A DNA stretch of 64,000 bases, from contig NW_025813698.1 of the NCBI RefSeq assembly GCF_021917145.1, positions 534,501 through 598,500 of the forward strand, written 5' to 3'. Under the pieces are notes generated by a model, which had not been told where the DNA came from, did no database searches, and saw nothing but the letters and a program-made list of their open reading frames with translations. This DNA comes from Hypomesus transpacificus (lineage: Eukaryota > Chordata > Actinopteri > Osmeriformes > Osmeridae). Positions 13,131-25,400 of this stretch are shown piece after piece. A program made the position numbers and the translations under genes. How positions within the stretch are numbered: position 1 is the first letter of the stretch; each line of letters starts with the position of its first letter.

Positions 13131-16100
13131 GTAGGTTTTTTCCTATTTCATATACCTTTGGTTTACCTAGAATAGATTAAAATCACCATACGTTTACATT
13201 ACGCTTATTTTGTAAGTAAATATTGGTGGTTATGTCAGTCAGGCTACATTAAGTAGACTCTTCCTATAGGCTGCGTACAGGCGGCCGTATGTGCTTACAG
13301 GCTGTCCGTGATGAATTCACAATGTAGCAGTGTATGATCAACAGTTTTTCCCTTTTACATTTATTAACGAAACTGCTCTCATAGGTAGCATGGGGTCGTC
13401 ATGTAAATGCAAATAGTTTCAGCCAGGGATGTGCAGAAGTTAACTTAATTTTACAAAAATGACTGTATTTTATGTTGATTTTTCTGCGAAGAGTGAACTC
13501 GGAGAAGGCTGTATTCTGTTTATTTGCTTGGCAAAGGAAATATAGGACCACTGAAAAAGTCGTAATCAGTTTGCATTTTGAGCTCATGTGTAACGCTCAA
13601 CGTTTGAACAGTTTAGCATAGTCTACCGTAAATAGACATATAGTTTCTTGCGATTAATCAAAAATGTCCGATGTTTTACGTTGTTGTAGCCTAAAGTTCG
13701 AACGTAAGAAATTAAAGAAGTCAAATTACTTTCATAGGCGGCGTCAAATACGTACATGGTTGTCTTCGTGACGATGGCGCCTACGAGGCCCTTCTGCTTT
13801 ATAAATTGTTGATTTGGCAAAGGCGTACAATAGTCTACAAACCCAATAGAGAAGACACAGGGTTTTCATCTGTCTTAATCTAAAGACTGCACCGTTTCTG
13901 TCTGGTGGAAGATTAATACACTTACACACACAAACGCTTTGCATATTGGAACAGCCAAATAGGCAGCTAAACTCAATATTGCGCCATACATCAAGCAATG
14001 ATCAGTTTGCTTTGAAATGCCAACAACAACATGATACAATTTATGTCGTTGCTTAAGGCTCTTTCGTTGTGTGACTAGATGTGAGACTGTCATGCATCTA
14101 AAGTCATGTGTGCATAATCGAAGTTGGATAGAAAGTATTGTTTAACCAAAGCATGGAATTAGGTGAACACTTGTTCTGTGAATGTCACTGATAAAAAGTA
14201 AAAAGTGACTTTTCTTTGTGTGTAAAGAATTCTACCTTTAACTATGTTACACAACATAGGTAAAGGATTTTAATCACAGTCTGAATCACTTTCTTATCCT
14301 GTTTAGTCACACAAAAAAAACCTTAGTTACAATGAACAGGATGTTATGTGGTTTGATGGTATGATAACTTTGCTAATGATGCTTGATAATCCAGTTTTTC
14401 ATCTAAAATGCACAGAATCTCTTCACCTATCTACTGTTTACATATACTACTTCCCTTAAAATGTTTCTTTCTTTAAACCATACTGATCTGTAGACACTGG
14501 ACAACATTTAAAGCCACAAAGTTCATGTGCCATTTACCCAAAGCTGCATCCTGTAAACTTGTAACATCCATTCTAACATGAACGGATTCATCGGGGCCTC
14601 TGAGTAAAAGGGATTGGTTTGTGATTAGACATCTGTGGATTAGGAACGTATGGTTGGTGATCAAGTTCTGGTCTTAAAGGCCTCCGTTCCTTAATGAAGC
14701 CAGCCTAATGAATAACATGACTTGAAGTACATGCCTGTTTTTGTTTCTCTCTCTTTAAAGTTTGTTATTGTTTCTATGCAATTTAGCTACTGATGTTTTG
14801 AATGCACCCATGGTTCACTAATGTTGGTTTTTCTTTTTTTGTGCAGTCTGAAGGGGAAATTTCAAAAATGGTGGTAAACGACAAACGTCTGGTTTGACAC
14901 ATCAAATCATTTTGGCAATTCATACGTTATGTGTAGTATTTTATAGAAAATCTGTAACGTTTTACTGTGAAAAATGCTTGGTCCTATGCCCTTTATAATG
15001 TGCAATTGGATTTGTCTCAGTTACAGTCTATATGAAGTGTAACTGAAAGTACATTTGTAGATGATAGTCAATTGGACAATTGAGCTTTTCATCATTAATG
15101 CTCACTAGCAAACATCAACTTTGCAGTATCTTAGTTATTACATGATTTGTTGGCCTGTAAACTAGTTATTTGTTTTGAGAACAAATCTCTATTCATACAA
15201 GACAAGTCAAACAGGTTTGAGTCAGTTTTATCGGAGACAGTAATGCTGTTCAGGTGACGACTGGTTGTCTAGTTTAGTCTTATGTACTGCCACCAGTTAC
15301 TGTATGTCAGATTATATTAGATAAGTCTGTGGGTAGTTCACACTATGGATTGCTTGAACATGGACCTTTCGCCTTGCGTTCAACAAGACCTACAGCCGAC
15401 AAAGCCCCAAAAGTTTTCATTTTATGGAAGTCTATGATGTTATCTCACTTCCAGAATTTAGTTCCTCTCAAAACATGAAAACGTGTCATAAATTGGCTTG
15501 TTGTCAGCTGTTCTGCTGCCAAAACCCACATTTCAAAGAGTCTTTTTGGCAGGCAGACCATTTCTGTGTTTTTCCTGCCAAAAAATGTGGGAAAAAAAGA
15601 AAAGATCTTCACACTGAGCTATGGGGAATCCCATCCGGCTGAGTGTGACGTAGGTCGAGCGGAGCATTGGGAAGGATCTCACTATGGGTCGTGCCACGGT
15701 ATCCACACCCCTAATAACCCTGCTATGGCCTGTACGTTTTTGTGGACAACTGCTAGTCGATGTGTAGTGGCCAGCATGGATCCCCAAAGCTATCCTTGTA
15801 TGTGTCTGCCTGGATACCAGTGCACACTCGACACACGCGCATGTGTCCATCAAGGAGGTTTATTTGTGTTTTGATATTTACAGCCCTTGGCTTCAGTGTG
15901 CTCTGGAGGAGGAAGCTGGCATTATGCCCCCGGAATAAAAGTAGTCATGAAATCACTCATATTCTTTTGCTCCTGAATGAGTTGCATGCTATGCATGCAT
16001 GTCATCAACATGGGTGGTGTTCCATGTAAAACAATGACTAGCATCAACACATTTGCACAAGGAGCATGTTTATATAGCCACATAAAGATCTGCGATCCTC

Positions 16101-19100
16101 CTTGTTGAACATGTTTGTCTCAAATTTATGAAGAACAGATTGTGGAAGTTCACAATGACATGACCTCCCCCACATCTTGAAAACAAACTAGTTTGTCAAG
16201 TTTTTATGATCCTGCATTTATGATTGAAGTCCCCACCCTCTGGGTGACAGTATCAGATTCAATGGTGAGAACAGATTTAAACAACCTTTACCTGTGCTGA
16301 TGTCTAAAGGTTACCATGGAAGCTTATTTCTAACGCGTTCCAACTGGCTAATGAATGAATAGAATGTTTTGATTGGTGAGAGGTTTGGAGAGAAGGTAGT
16401 GTGTTTGTAGTGTTGGCCAAGCCCAATCCTGCCCAGCCGAGCTTATGTTTCAAGGATGAACATCATAAATGTTCATGCTAACTAAATGCTTCCTCTAGAT
16501 GCATTCCATATATCCGATGGTTTCTGTATATTGCTGTGAAAATGGGTAAAAAAAAACACAGAACAATCCTGTTGGCCTTAATAATATTGGTCCATTGTAC
16601 ATGTTTTAATTTTACTGAAGGACTTGACAAAATCCATAAATGGTATAATAAGTATAAGACTTAGTGAAAACCATCAGTGTTTGAGTCATAGCTGCTAACA
16701 TTAATAATGCCAGGCTTCGCTAATCAGATTTTAGCGCCATCGCTCCGCCGGATTGCGAAGACGTTGGTGGAAGGAGCGTGACCAGTCTGCGTGTGACAGT
16801 TCCTCAATGATGTGGTTGTTGGTGTTGTGGAGCTCAATGGAGCCACTGTTGCTTTCATCCTTGCTAATACTGAGTGGAATGTGAGAAAGTGCCACATATA
16901 ATATATAGCAATACCATTGACTGACTTTTCGTTTTGTTTTCTTTAATGTTAGAGGGGTGGAGGGGTGGGGGGGGGGGGGGAGAACAATTACAACTGTTAG
17001 GTTTAGATCCTATGTGAAATGGAAATGGGGAAATGACATGTGAGCAATATCGAGTTTGCCCAATTTGCCCCCAGGCCAATGAAGAAACTTTTCAATTTTT
17101 TCCTTCTAATTTCTTAAGAGCTCTGTAAGGCCTTCAGTTCAGCACATTTTGTTATTAGTCTTAATACTGCACTTGGCAATCGTAAAGCAAAACATGAAAT
17201 ACAGTAATATACTGTAATGGCAGTGTTGCCTATACGCTCTGCTTTAGAATCAAGGCAGTGAAAGACTGTGTAGGCTGGGACGAAGGTCACAGATCACTGA
17301 AGTCTGTAATTGCAGACTACCATTGCCCAATTTTATATTTTAATAATGGGCTGGGCTGTTTATCAGAAAAACGTCTTGAATTCAGCTGCCTACTACTTTC
17401 TGCTTCTTTACCTTAAGGTTTTTGCACCATCAACTCTTGTCTGCGTTCTACCTACAGTTAATCAGTGAACGTTCCCAATCGAGTCGATAGATTTCATTGC
17501 GTTCTACATCCCGGGAGGTATGTTAAAAGCCAGTTGATATTGGACTTCTGCAGACCCTGCATGTGAGGCGATGCCTTGCTTTATCTCTCTGGAATTAGAC
17601 CCTCTGCGCTTTTCCTTATCTCCCTGTTCTGTTTGTTCAGACCGTGCAATCTTTTGCCCCCACTCCTGCCTCCCTCTGTGTGCCAGTAGTTAGGACACGT
17701 TTAACCCGTTAGCTCCCCTCATCCTCCCCTTGTCCTTCCTATAGCCGTTCAACCGCCTGGTGTTTCTTGTGGCCTACCTAGCTGCATACCCCTCACCCTC
17801 TGCTAACCAAGGGCTCCAGGGCAAGTGGACAGCTGCTTGCATTTATGTTTGAACTCAGAGGGGACTTTGTGGTGATAAAAGGTCACATATAATATTGCTT
17901 TATTGAACTACCTGAGGTTGGTGCGCCCCAGTGTCTCTGCTGTCAAGGCTAACGCCTCAACTCAGGGGACTGGGTTCAAATCCACCCTGGGCAATTGTCT
18001 GATTGTCCTCCCCTATCTCTCTCTCCCTTACCTCTTTCTCTCTTACATTTCCTGTTTCTCTTCCCTGTATCAGTTAAGGTATACGTTAAAGCAGAAATTG
18101 CCCACAAAAAAACACCTGACATTGACATTTAGTGGGAATGGTTTGCTTGCCTCGCCGAGTTTGAAACCAGAGTTGCGTTGCATGTATAGTAACTGAACGA
18201 CGCACAGCACCCGGTCACCCCTGACAACATGCACTGGAATAAACGAACAAAAGAGATTAACAAATCTGTGTACCTTTTGTTCGTCCTTTCGCTTTGTCAT
18301 AAAAACGGCATGCATGATTTGATGCATGCTGCTCAGTTTGGTTCCATCATTTCTGTAGCTGTGACTTGGAATGGGGTTCCCAAGATAACTTTTCAGTGGA
18401 ACAAATTTAGGACGTTATATAAACAGATCAGACAGACACACAGGAGTTTCCCTTTGATACCGTATAACATGTGCGTGACTCATTTGTCTTTCAAAAGATA
18501 AGAAGTTACTACAGTTACAAAGCAATAAAAAAACTATAAAATAAGATAAAATGTTATAATCCTGTATGCTACTATGTTGGCCTGAAGGATTGCAGCGAGA
18601 CAGCTGCTGCTGGTACTGTATGTGGTGTAAATAAGTACTGTATGTCTTTTACATCATGATAAAACAAACGTCTTGTTTTTTAGTGTAGCCTGCAGACACA
18701 GAGACGTAATCAAAGGGACCTTTTACAATTTTAACTGCCATTTTTTTGGACTGTCAATTAAATGAGTCCAAGTGAAAATGTTCACAACTGCTGTCAAACT
18801 CTGTGATGCGACATCCTTGATAATCCATCTTAATTTCTCTGTGTGCTATTGATTCTAGAACATCGTGTTATTGATTCTAGAACATTGTGTGTATCTCTTA
18901 TCTTTTGCCCTGACCCAGATATGACCCAATCCAAATGAAGACCTTTCCCCCTGCACTGTGTGGTGCACAGCTAACAGTTGAATGCTAAGTCAGCTGATAT
19001 CCATTTCACATAAAAGATACCAGGTGCACATTGTGCCAAACATGTCCAGCCCATTAAACCATTTTCTATGTCACTCATGTTCAAATTCATTTTCTGGTGT

Positions 19101-19418
19101 CACCGTAATGTCATTATAAGGCCAAATGACACAACAATGGAACCCCTGAGTGATTTATTCACGTGTCACGGAATTCCCCCCTTTTACATTTGTATTGTTG
19201 CTGAATCATACTATATCTCAGGGGTTTTCTGTCTGTTTCTGAGCTGATGCTTTCCCCAGAATATCTTCTTTGAAAGCAGTCAAGATTCCTTTTTGGAGAA
19301 ACGCAACCTGCAAGATGCCAGCCTCGGTGCTTTTGGTTTCAACACAATTTGTTTCCACCTGTCATAGAAAGGGGTATAACACATTTTTGTTCTCTCTCTC
19401 TCTCCCCCCCCCCTACAG
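13131..19418 (+). other. arid3a first intron (about 6.3 kb)
   Basis: No coding exon was recognised here. It contains a G run at 16,969-16,980, a degenerate SINE at 17,911-18,109, and two near-identical copies of ATTGATTCTAGAACAT at 18,848-18,890. It ends in a long CT-to-C tract (19,391-19,413) that forms the acceptor of the first coding exon. Confidence 0.5.
17911..18109 (+). mobile_element. Degenerate tRNA-derived SINE with TC-rich body
   Basis: It has a B-box-like GGGTTCAAATCCACC followed by a CT-rich body and an A-rich end (AAAGCAGAAATTGCCC). The same arrangement occurs at 30,209-30,372. This layout is common in teleost SINEs. The A box is poorly preserved and no target-site duplication is seen. 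Confidence 0.55.
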
Positions 19419-22400
19419 GTCCTGGTAGAGCTGTCTTCATAAGAGAGGTCCACTCCTCGAGACAAGGACCCTTGTGTATGCGTGCTGTCCCCACTGGCTT
19501 TGACAGCTACGAAAGAGACCTCCCCAGACAACCCATCACTTCCTCTGAGCGCCACTGTCACACCGTCACCTCCTCCTTCCTCCCAAGGCTCCGCATCTCC
19601 AACACACTCTCCATCAGGGTCCAGCGCCCGCCCGCCCGCCCTCAGCATCCAAGGACTAAGGAGGCGCTGTCCCTCAACTGGCCCCTGACTGGTGCATCTT
19701 TTGGGGGGGGGGGGAGGGGAAGGGAGGCGGCTGACGGGCGCACCGCTTTCCCCCTGGAGATGAAGCTTCAAGCCGTGATGGAGAATCTGCACAGGCAGCA
19801 GCGGGCCAAGCTGCTGCTGGAGCTGGAGCAGCAGGCGGCAGCGGCGGCGGCGAGCCAGACGCAGGCACGCGGCGCCGCCACGGGGGGCGCCGACGAGCTC
19901 ATGGGAAGCCCCGCCCCCGAGGCGGAGCACGCGCAGATGGCGGCGCTGGCAGCCATGCGGGCGGTAGCGGCGGGGCTGCAGAGGGCGGCAGACAGCCCCA
20001 TGTCGGAGCGCAGCAGCGGCGGGGAGGAGGAGGACGAGGAGGAAGATGACGAGGAGGAAGGGGAGGAGCAGTACAAGGATATGATGGGGTCAGAGGAGGA
20101 GGAGCAGATGTGAGTGGGAGGGTTTTTGTTTACGTTTAAATGGGATCAAGTGCCGTTTCTAGACATTGGACTGTGTTCTGGGTGGGGCAGATAGGATGGT
20201 GGTATTGATATTATAAGGTTGCCATCACTGATTAGCATCTGGGTCGTGTTTGAAGTGTTTTCAGGCCATGTGCTTGGTCTACTGTACACAGTTTAGGACA
20301 CACACCAACCAATTGATGAGGCAGAAAACGCTTTCGAGACTTCTCTCAAAGTTTCTGAGAGAGAACTTGCCATTAATATGCGTTCCATCTGCCTTTCCAC
20401 TCTTCAGCAAGCAGAAGTGGGACGAGGAGGACTTTGAAGGCGAGATGGAGGAGGACTATGATGACGACCTGGGTGAGGACAGCTTGCCCACGGGGCGTGA
20501 AGCTGTGGCCCCTGGGAAAGGCATCCTCCTGCTGCCTCACCGCCAGCTCCACCCCCACTCCCAGCTGCTGAAGGCCCGGCCCAGTTTGGAGCAGGAGCCC
20601 CGGGCACCCGTGCCCCACCCCCACGCCGCACACAGCCAGCTGGGAGGGCAGGACCACGGAGACTGGACCTACGAAGAGCAGTTCAGACAGGTAGGAGGGA
20701 GGGAGGGAGGGGGGAAGGGAGGGAGATCATTGATATGCGTTTGTTTTAAAGTTGTTGTTTTTCCAACGGAAACAAATGTTCTTTTAAATTGTGCATTTTG
20801 AATTCACAGCTCAGCCATTCAGAAATATTCTGGAGTTTGTTTTCAATCATTTCAAACGACCAGCAGGCAGTCCTGCTAAATGCAGAGGCTAGTTGTTTAC
20901 AAATACAAACAGGACATGAATTGCATTAAACGTGAGATGTGAACCTATTAGGTTGTGTACTGAAACCATGTTGACATGTTTGTGAGCATTAGCACTTTAT
21001 TACGTTTACAGCTAGTTTGCATTTATTAGCTCTTTTATGTGCCTATTAGCAAGAAGGAACAGGGTGAATACAACAAACATACATGATAACGTTTGAAAAT
21101 GTGAGACTTGCACAAGACCAATGGCTTATTTGGGAACAAAGCTGAAAAAAATTAATATGCAAAATAGATGCATTTTGCGGGGCGGCCTCAGTAGTCCTAG
21201 AATTCCTGAACTTGGTACTTGGAATTTATGATTTACCGCTTGTCTCTTTTGTGCCAGTGTTTGTGGGAAACCTCTTATAGAGCACTTCAGTTCCCAAGAC
21301 TATATGTGACAGGTATATAATCAACAGAGGCAGGACCTTGTCTGTTAAGATAATGTTACGCAGTCCAACACTAAAAACTGTCTTTGCGCAAAGGCAGCTT
21401 TTACCTCAAGATAACTGAATAAAAAAAAGTGTACATATGTATATATTTTGCATTGGTTTGAAGTGTTCAAACATTTCTGTTGATTTGATGTAATTAACTT
21501 TACAGATCATTATATGCAATGTGAGCAGCAGGGTGGAACACGGTCTCAGTGGAATGAGCTCCCTTGGGTGGAAGGGGTTAAAGACTGTACGGTTTATTTT
21601 GGGCAGGTGGGTGGAGACAGTTGGAATGAGCCTGAGGGAGAGTGATAATCTGACCATTCTAGATCCAGACCTCCGTAGAAAAGCTGCATGTCTCTATCAC
21701 TCTGTGTCAGTTAGCGCACCCTCAAACTAAAATAGATCTCTGTATCGCCCGAACTAGAATTTCAGGTGACATTCAAGCAATGACAAAGAGATTAACAAAC
21801 TGCCCCTTGACTAATCTAGAGACACCACCTCACAATGTCTAGCTCCTAAATCCAGTGACCAGAGTCTATTTGGAAGTCTAATTACAATGTGTTTAATAAT
21901 TTATACACATTTGAAGGGAGAGCAGTCCAGTATCTGACACAGCAAATACGCTAATGGCAGAACAGTTACAGTCAAATAAGGATTAATCGTCCAAAATCAA
22001 ATTATACCAGCTCAGAATTATTTTGCAATCGAAACTAATTTACTGCTGGTCGGCTGCCATTTGAACTGCGTTATTTCAGTTACACCCCCCACCCCTCTCT
22101 GTTTTGATACCCATACATTTACCTCCTAATACTTTGATATAGCAAGACTCCTGTCAATGCTACTGTGAATTAGTCTAAAAAACACAACTGATCCAGTATT
22201 CTCTATTATAGTGATATCTGAGAAGAATCTCAGAATTGAGTTTGCTTTATCAAGGTATACAAAAGACATTCAGCTTTTCTGTTGAGGGTCTTTCAAGGTG
22301 GTACTTTGAACTGCGTCGTGTCTGTGTACATGTGACTTTGCGTTTGTGACTGTATTATACAATGTACGACAGCAAGGGTCTGCGGTTAAGAACGTAAACA

Positions 22401-25400
22401 TGGCACTGTTGGAAGTTGTGGCTTGAGTTGTGGTCTCTCCAAAAAAACACGGTGTCCTCTAACCCCCCCCCCCCCTGCCTCCCCCCCCCCCCTCCCCCCC
22501 TCTGCCAGATCACTCTCATCCTCAGGTGAAAAAGCCCCCAAAAAGCCAGAATGCCTTTGAAGTCTCCTCCTCGTCGTGTCTCTTTCGGCCCTCTAGTTTA
22601 AATGCAGACAGCAGGGCAGATGGAGCCCAGATGGACAGCAAAGGAAGGATCTCTTTAAAAATTCATTGCACTCAGTATTATGAGGCTGAACGGAGGGGAC
22701 TTGGCATTAAACATTGATTTGCACAAACACACACACACACAACAGGAGGGGGGTTGTAGGGCCCTTAGTGACCACAGGAAGTGAAGGGTGAACAGGAGCC
22801 AGCAGGGAGGGATACTTATTGGGATTGGTTTTTGGGCGGATTCTGCTGATGCAATGGTCCGTTAAGCACATGCTCTTGTGGTTTTTGCCCTAAGCTGTTT
22901 TATGAGGTGCATTGGCTAATGCTATGTCAAACAACTTCAGTCCTTCTTATTAATTTTTCATTGTACTAACACCACAGAGGTTGTCCAGAAAATACTGATG
23001 GGGTGAGGATTGTGAAAGGGGGTATAGACTGCGAAAATCAGAAAACTGCCTATAGATTGCTCAAGGTCTCCCTGGTGAAGCGGCTGACCTAAGGCTTTGA
23101 CTGCCTGAGACTATTAAGATAATTAGCTCACACACATGGTAATGCTGACTATGCGCTCATTATCCGAGACTACATGAACCACAGTTGCGAGATTTTTAAT
23201 TGGAGCTTGTAAAGAATAAATATGAATCTTTCACGTCTGCAGTGACGTGTGACCAGGAATCCAGGAACCAGGAATGGAGAGAGACGAGGAAAGAGAGAGA
23301 AGGGGGAGAGAGACAAGGAAAGAGAGAAGGGGGAGAGAGAGGGAGATGGAGAGAGACAAGGAAAGAGAGAGAAGGGGGAGAGAGAGGAAGATGGAGAGAG
23401 ACAAGGAAAGAGAGAGAAGGAAGGGGAGGGAGGAAGACCCAAAAGGGGTTCCGCTTTGAACAGCAGCTAACTAGTACGTGTACAAGAAGAATGTTGGCTT
23501 TTGGCTGCAAAGCTCCGCGCAGCGTTTTGGATAACATCCAGCTTTTAGTGTGGGACTGATGTCAGAACTATACAGCCAAGGGGATTCTGGAAATTGGCAG
23601 ACACTCAATATGGGCTAGATGGAAGGGGGAGAGCAGCAGGAATGTAAACAAATATTGCATAAAGGCTGAGGCCAGCACTTTTTCATCAGTATTCCGTTCA
23701 CATAGCCTCTCTCGTGTAACTTTTAAGACGCTGTTTCAGTTCAATCCGTTTTTTTCTGAAACCTTGATCTGTTTCTTAGTGATGTTGTTGTCATTGGACC
23801 TCTGATTGATTGTCCAGGGGGAGATTGAGAATGGATGTTTTTCTCTCCATGTAATGGATTGGAGGCTGTCATTGTGGCAGCATCTCGACATCTTTTCTTT
23901 TTGAGTGTGTGTGTTCTTATGAATATGTTTTTGTGTACTTGCCTCTCTTTGCTTTTCCATACCTCCTTTAATGGAGGAAAGCCAGCAGTGTGACCTTGTG
24001 CCACAACACAAGGACAGAAATGTGATTACGCTGAACGACTTTTAGACGTCCATCAACAAAGCATATGGATGTTGAAAGGGGCCATCGTGACAAAATACCT
24101 CGTCTTACAAAGGGCGTTCTTGTGTGCTTTTCGCCTCCAACCATTTCTCAGTGGGTTGTGATTGTAAAAAGGGTTGTGTTCTTTTGTATGAAAGATTTGG
24201 GGGCAAAAGGTCGGACTGCTCATTTTCCATCATCTGAATTACTTCTCTGCCTTTTTTGAAATATACCTCCATATTGGTTGAGTGGCCTCCAACAAGCACT
24301 AAGGCATGCCGTGGCTGAATCCAATTAAAACACAATGCAATCCAGATCATTACATGAACCGATATATTGGATGTTGATCAGGACACTTTTTGGGGGTTCC
24401 AAACCTATTGTTCAGGGTTTGGGTTAGGCCAGACCCTGCTGTCAGCTGCTTTTGGCAGGGGAAGTTTTACTAGGCTGAATACAGAACCCCTTCCAGCACC
24501 ATTACGGAGATTCACGCCTTTGTCCCCAATGTCTCAGGGGACAACTAAGAGACTGGCCAGCACACAAGGGAAGGACAAATCAGGGGTCACCAAAGGTTAA
24601 GTGTCGCCCATCTACCTATTGATCAGGCAAGGCCTTCCACGCGTCCAAGACATCTCCATCACTAAGGAGCCACGATGAGATGGGGGAGGGGGGCTTGAGG
24701 GGAGGGGGGCTTGAGGGGAGGGACTCTGGTGACGCTTACAAGGTAGTCAGCCATCAGACTCATCGCTACGGCAATCAATCTTTGTGATTGACGCTTCAAG
24801 AGGTCCCGCCGAGAGAGGGAGGGGAAACCGGGCGAGCGACCTTGTTCACAGAGACACAACATGTTCCTCTCTTTGTCTGTCCCAACTTTGGCTCAAACCC
24901 TGGGTTTCCTGTATCTCTGTCTCCATCTCTGAGTGACATTTGAGACGACATTATCCCATCATCTGCCCTGGCGCTGAATAAATGCTTTCTTCCCTTTCTG
25001 TAAAGCCATTAGGTTCCAGAACTGGTTGCCCGGTTTTCTATTTGAGACTTGTTATATGTCCTCTTTGAAAATAAATCATGGCTACACCCACTTGCGTGAA
25101 AAAAAAAAAAAAAAAACATTCTCCCTAACTCTTTTTGGCATGTCTACATTTGATACGCCTCATTAACACCGTGGTTACTAGGACATGCCATCAGTACATG
25201 ATCCGTAGTCACTCACATAGACGTTACATGCTTCATAAGTTGGCGGCTATTTCTGATTCTTATCAAAGCCTACTAGGCTTCCCAGCAGCAGCTGTTGGAC
25301 GGAATGTTGCACCAAATAGCATTCATACTGTTTTCATGTCATGTGTGTCGTCTTCAGGTTTTCACTCCATTTCCATGTCAGCAGTAGATATATTCAGCTG

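Noticed and set aside
14847-14875. Possible extra arid3a 5' UTR exon after the acceptor GTGCAG
   Set aside because: The acceptor is fair, but the following donor-like ATG|GTGGTA is weak and would leave an exon of only about 24 nt.
15424-16029. Cluster of Cys- and His-rich open frames in arid3a intron 1
   Set aside because: The frames overlap on both strands, have no conserved pattern and no matching splice sites; not a kiss1r or other receptor exon.
19280-20076. Several long open frames on both strands around the first arid3a coding exon
   Set aside because: They are GC-rich and repetitive shadows of the conserved ARID3A N-terminus; only the plus-strand frame matches a known protein.
23170-23559. 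Overlapping open frames of about 60-119 codons on both strands
   Set aside because: All are produced by the GA-rich minisatellite and encode only Arg/Glu/Gly or Ser/Leu/Pro repeats.
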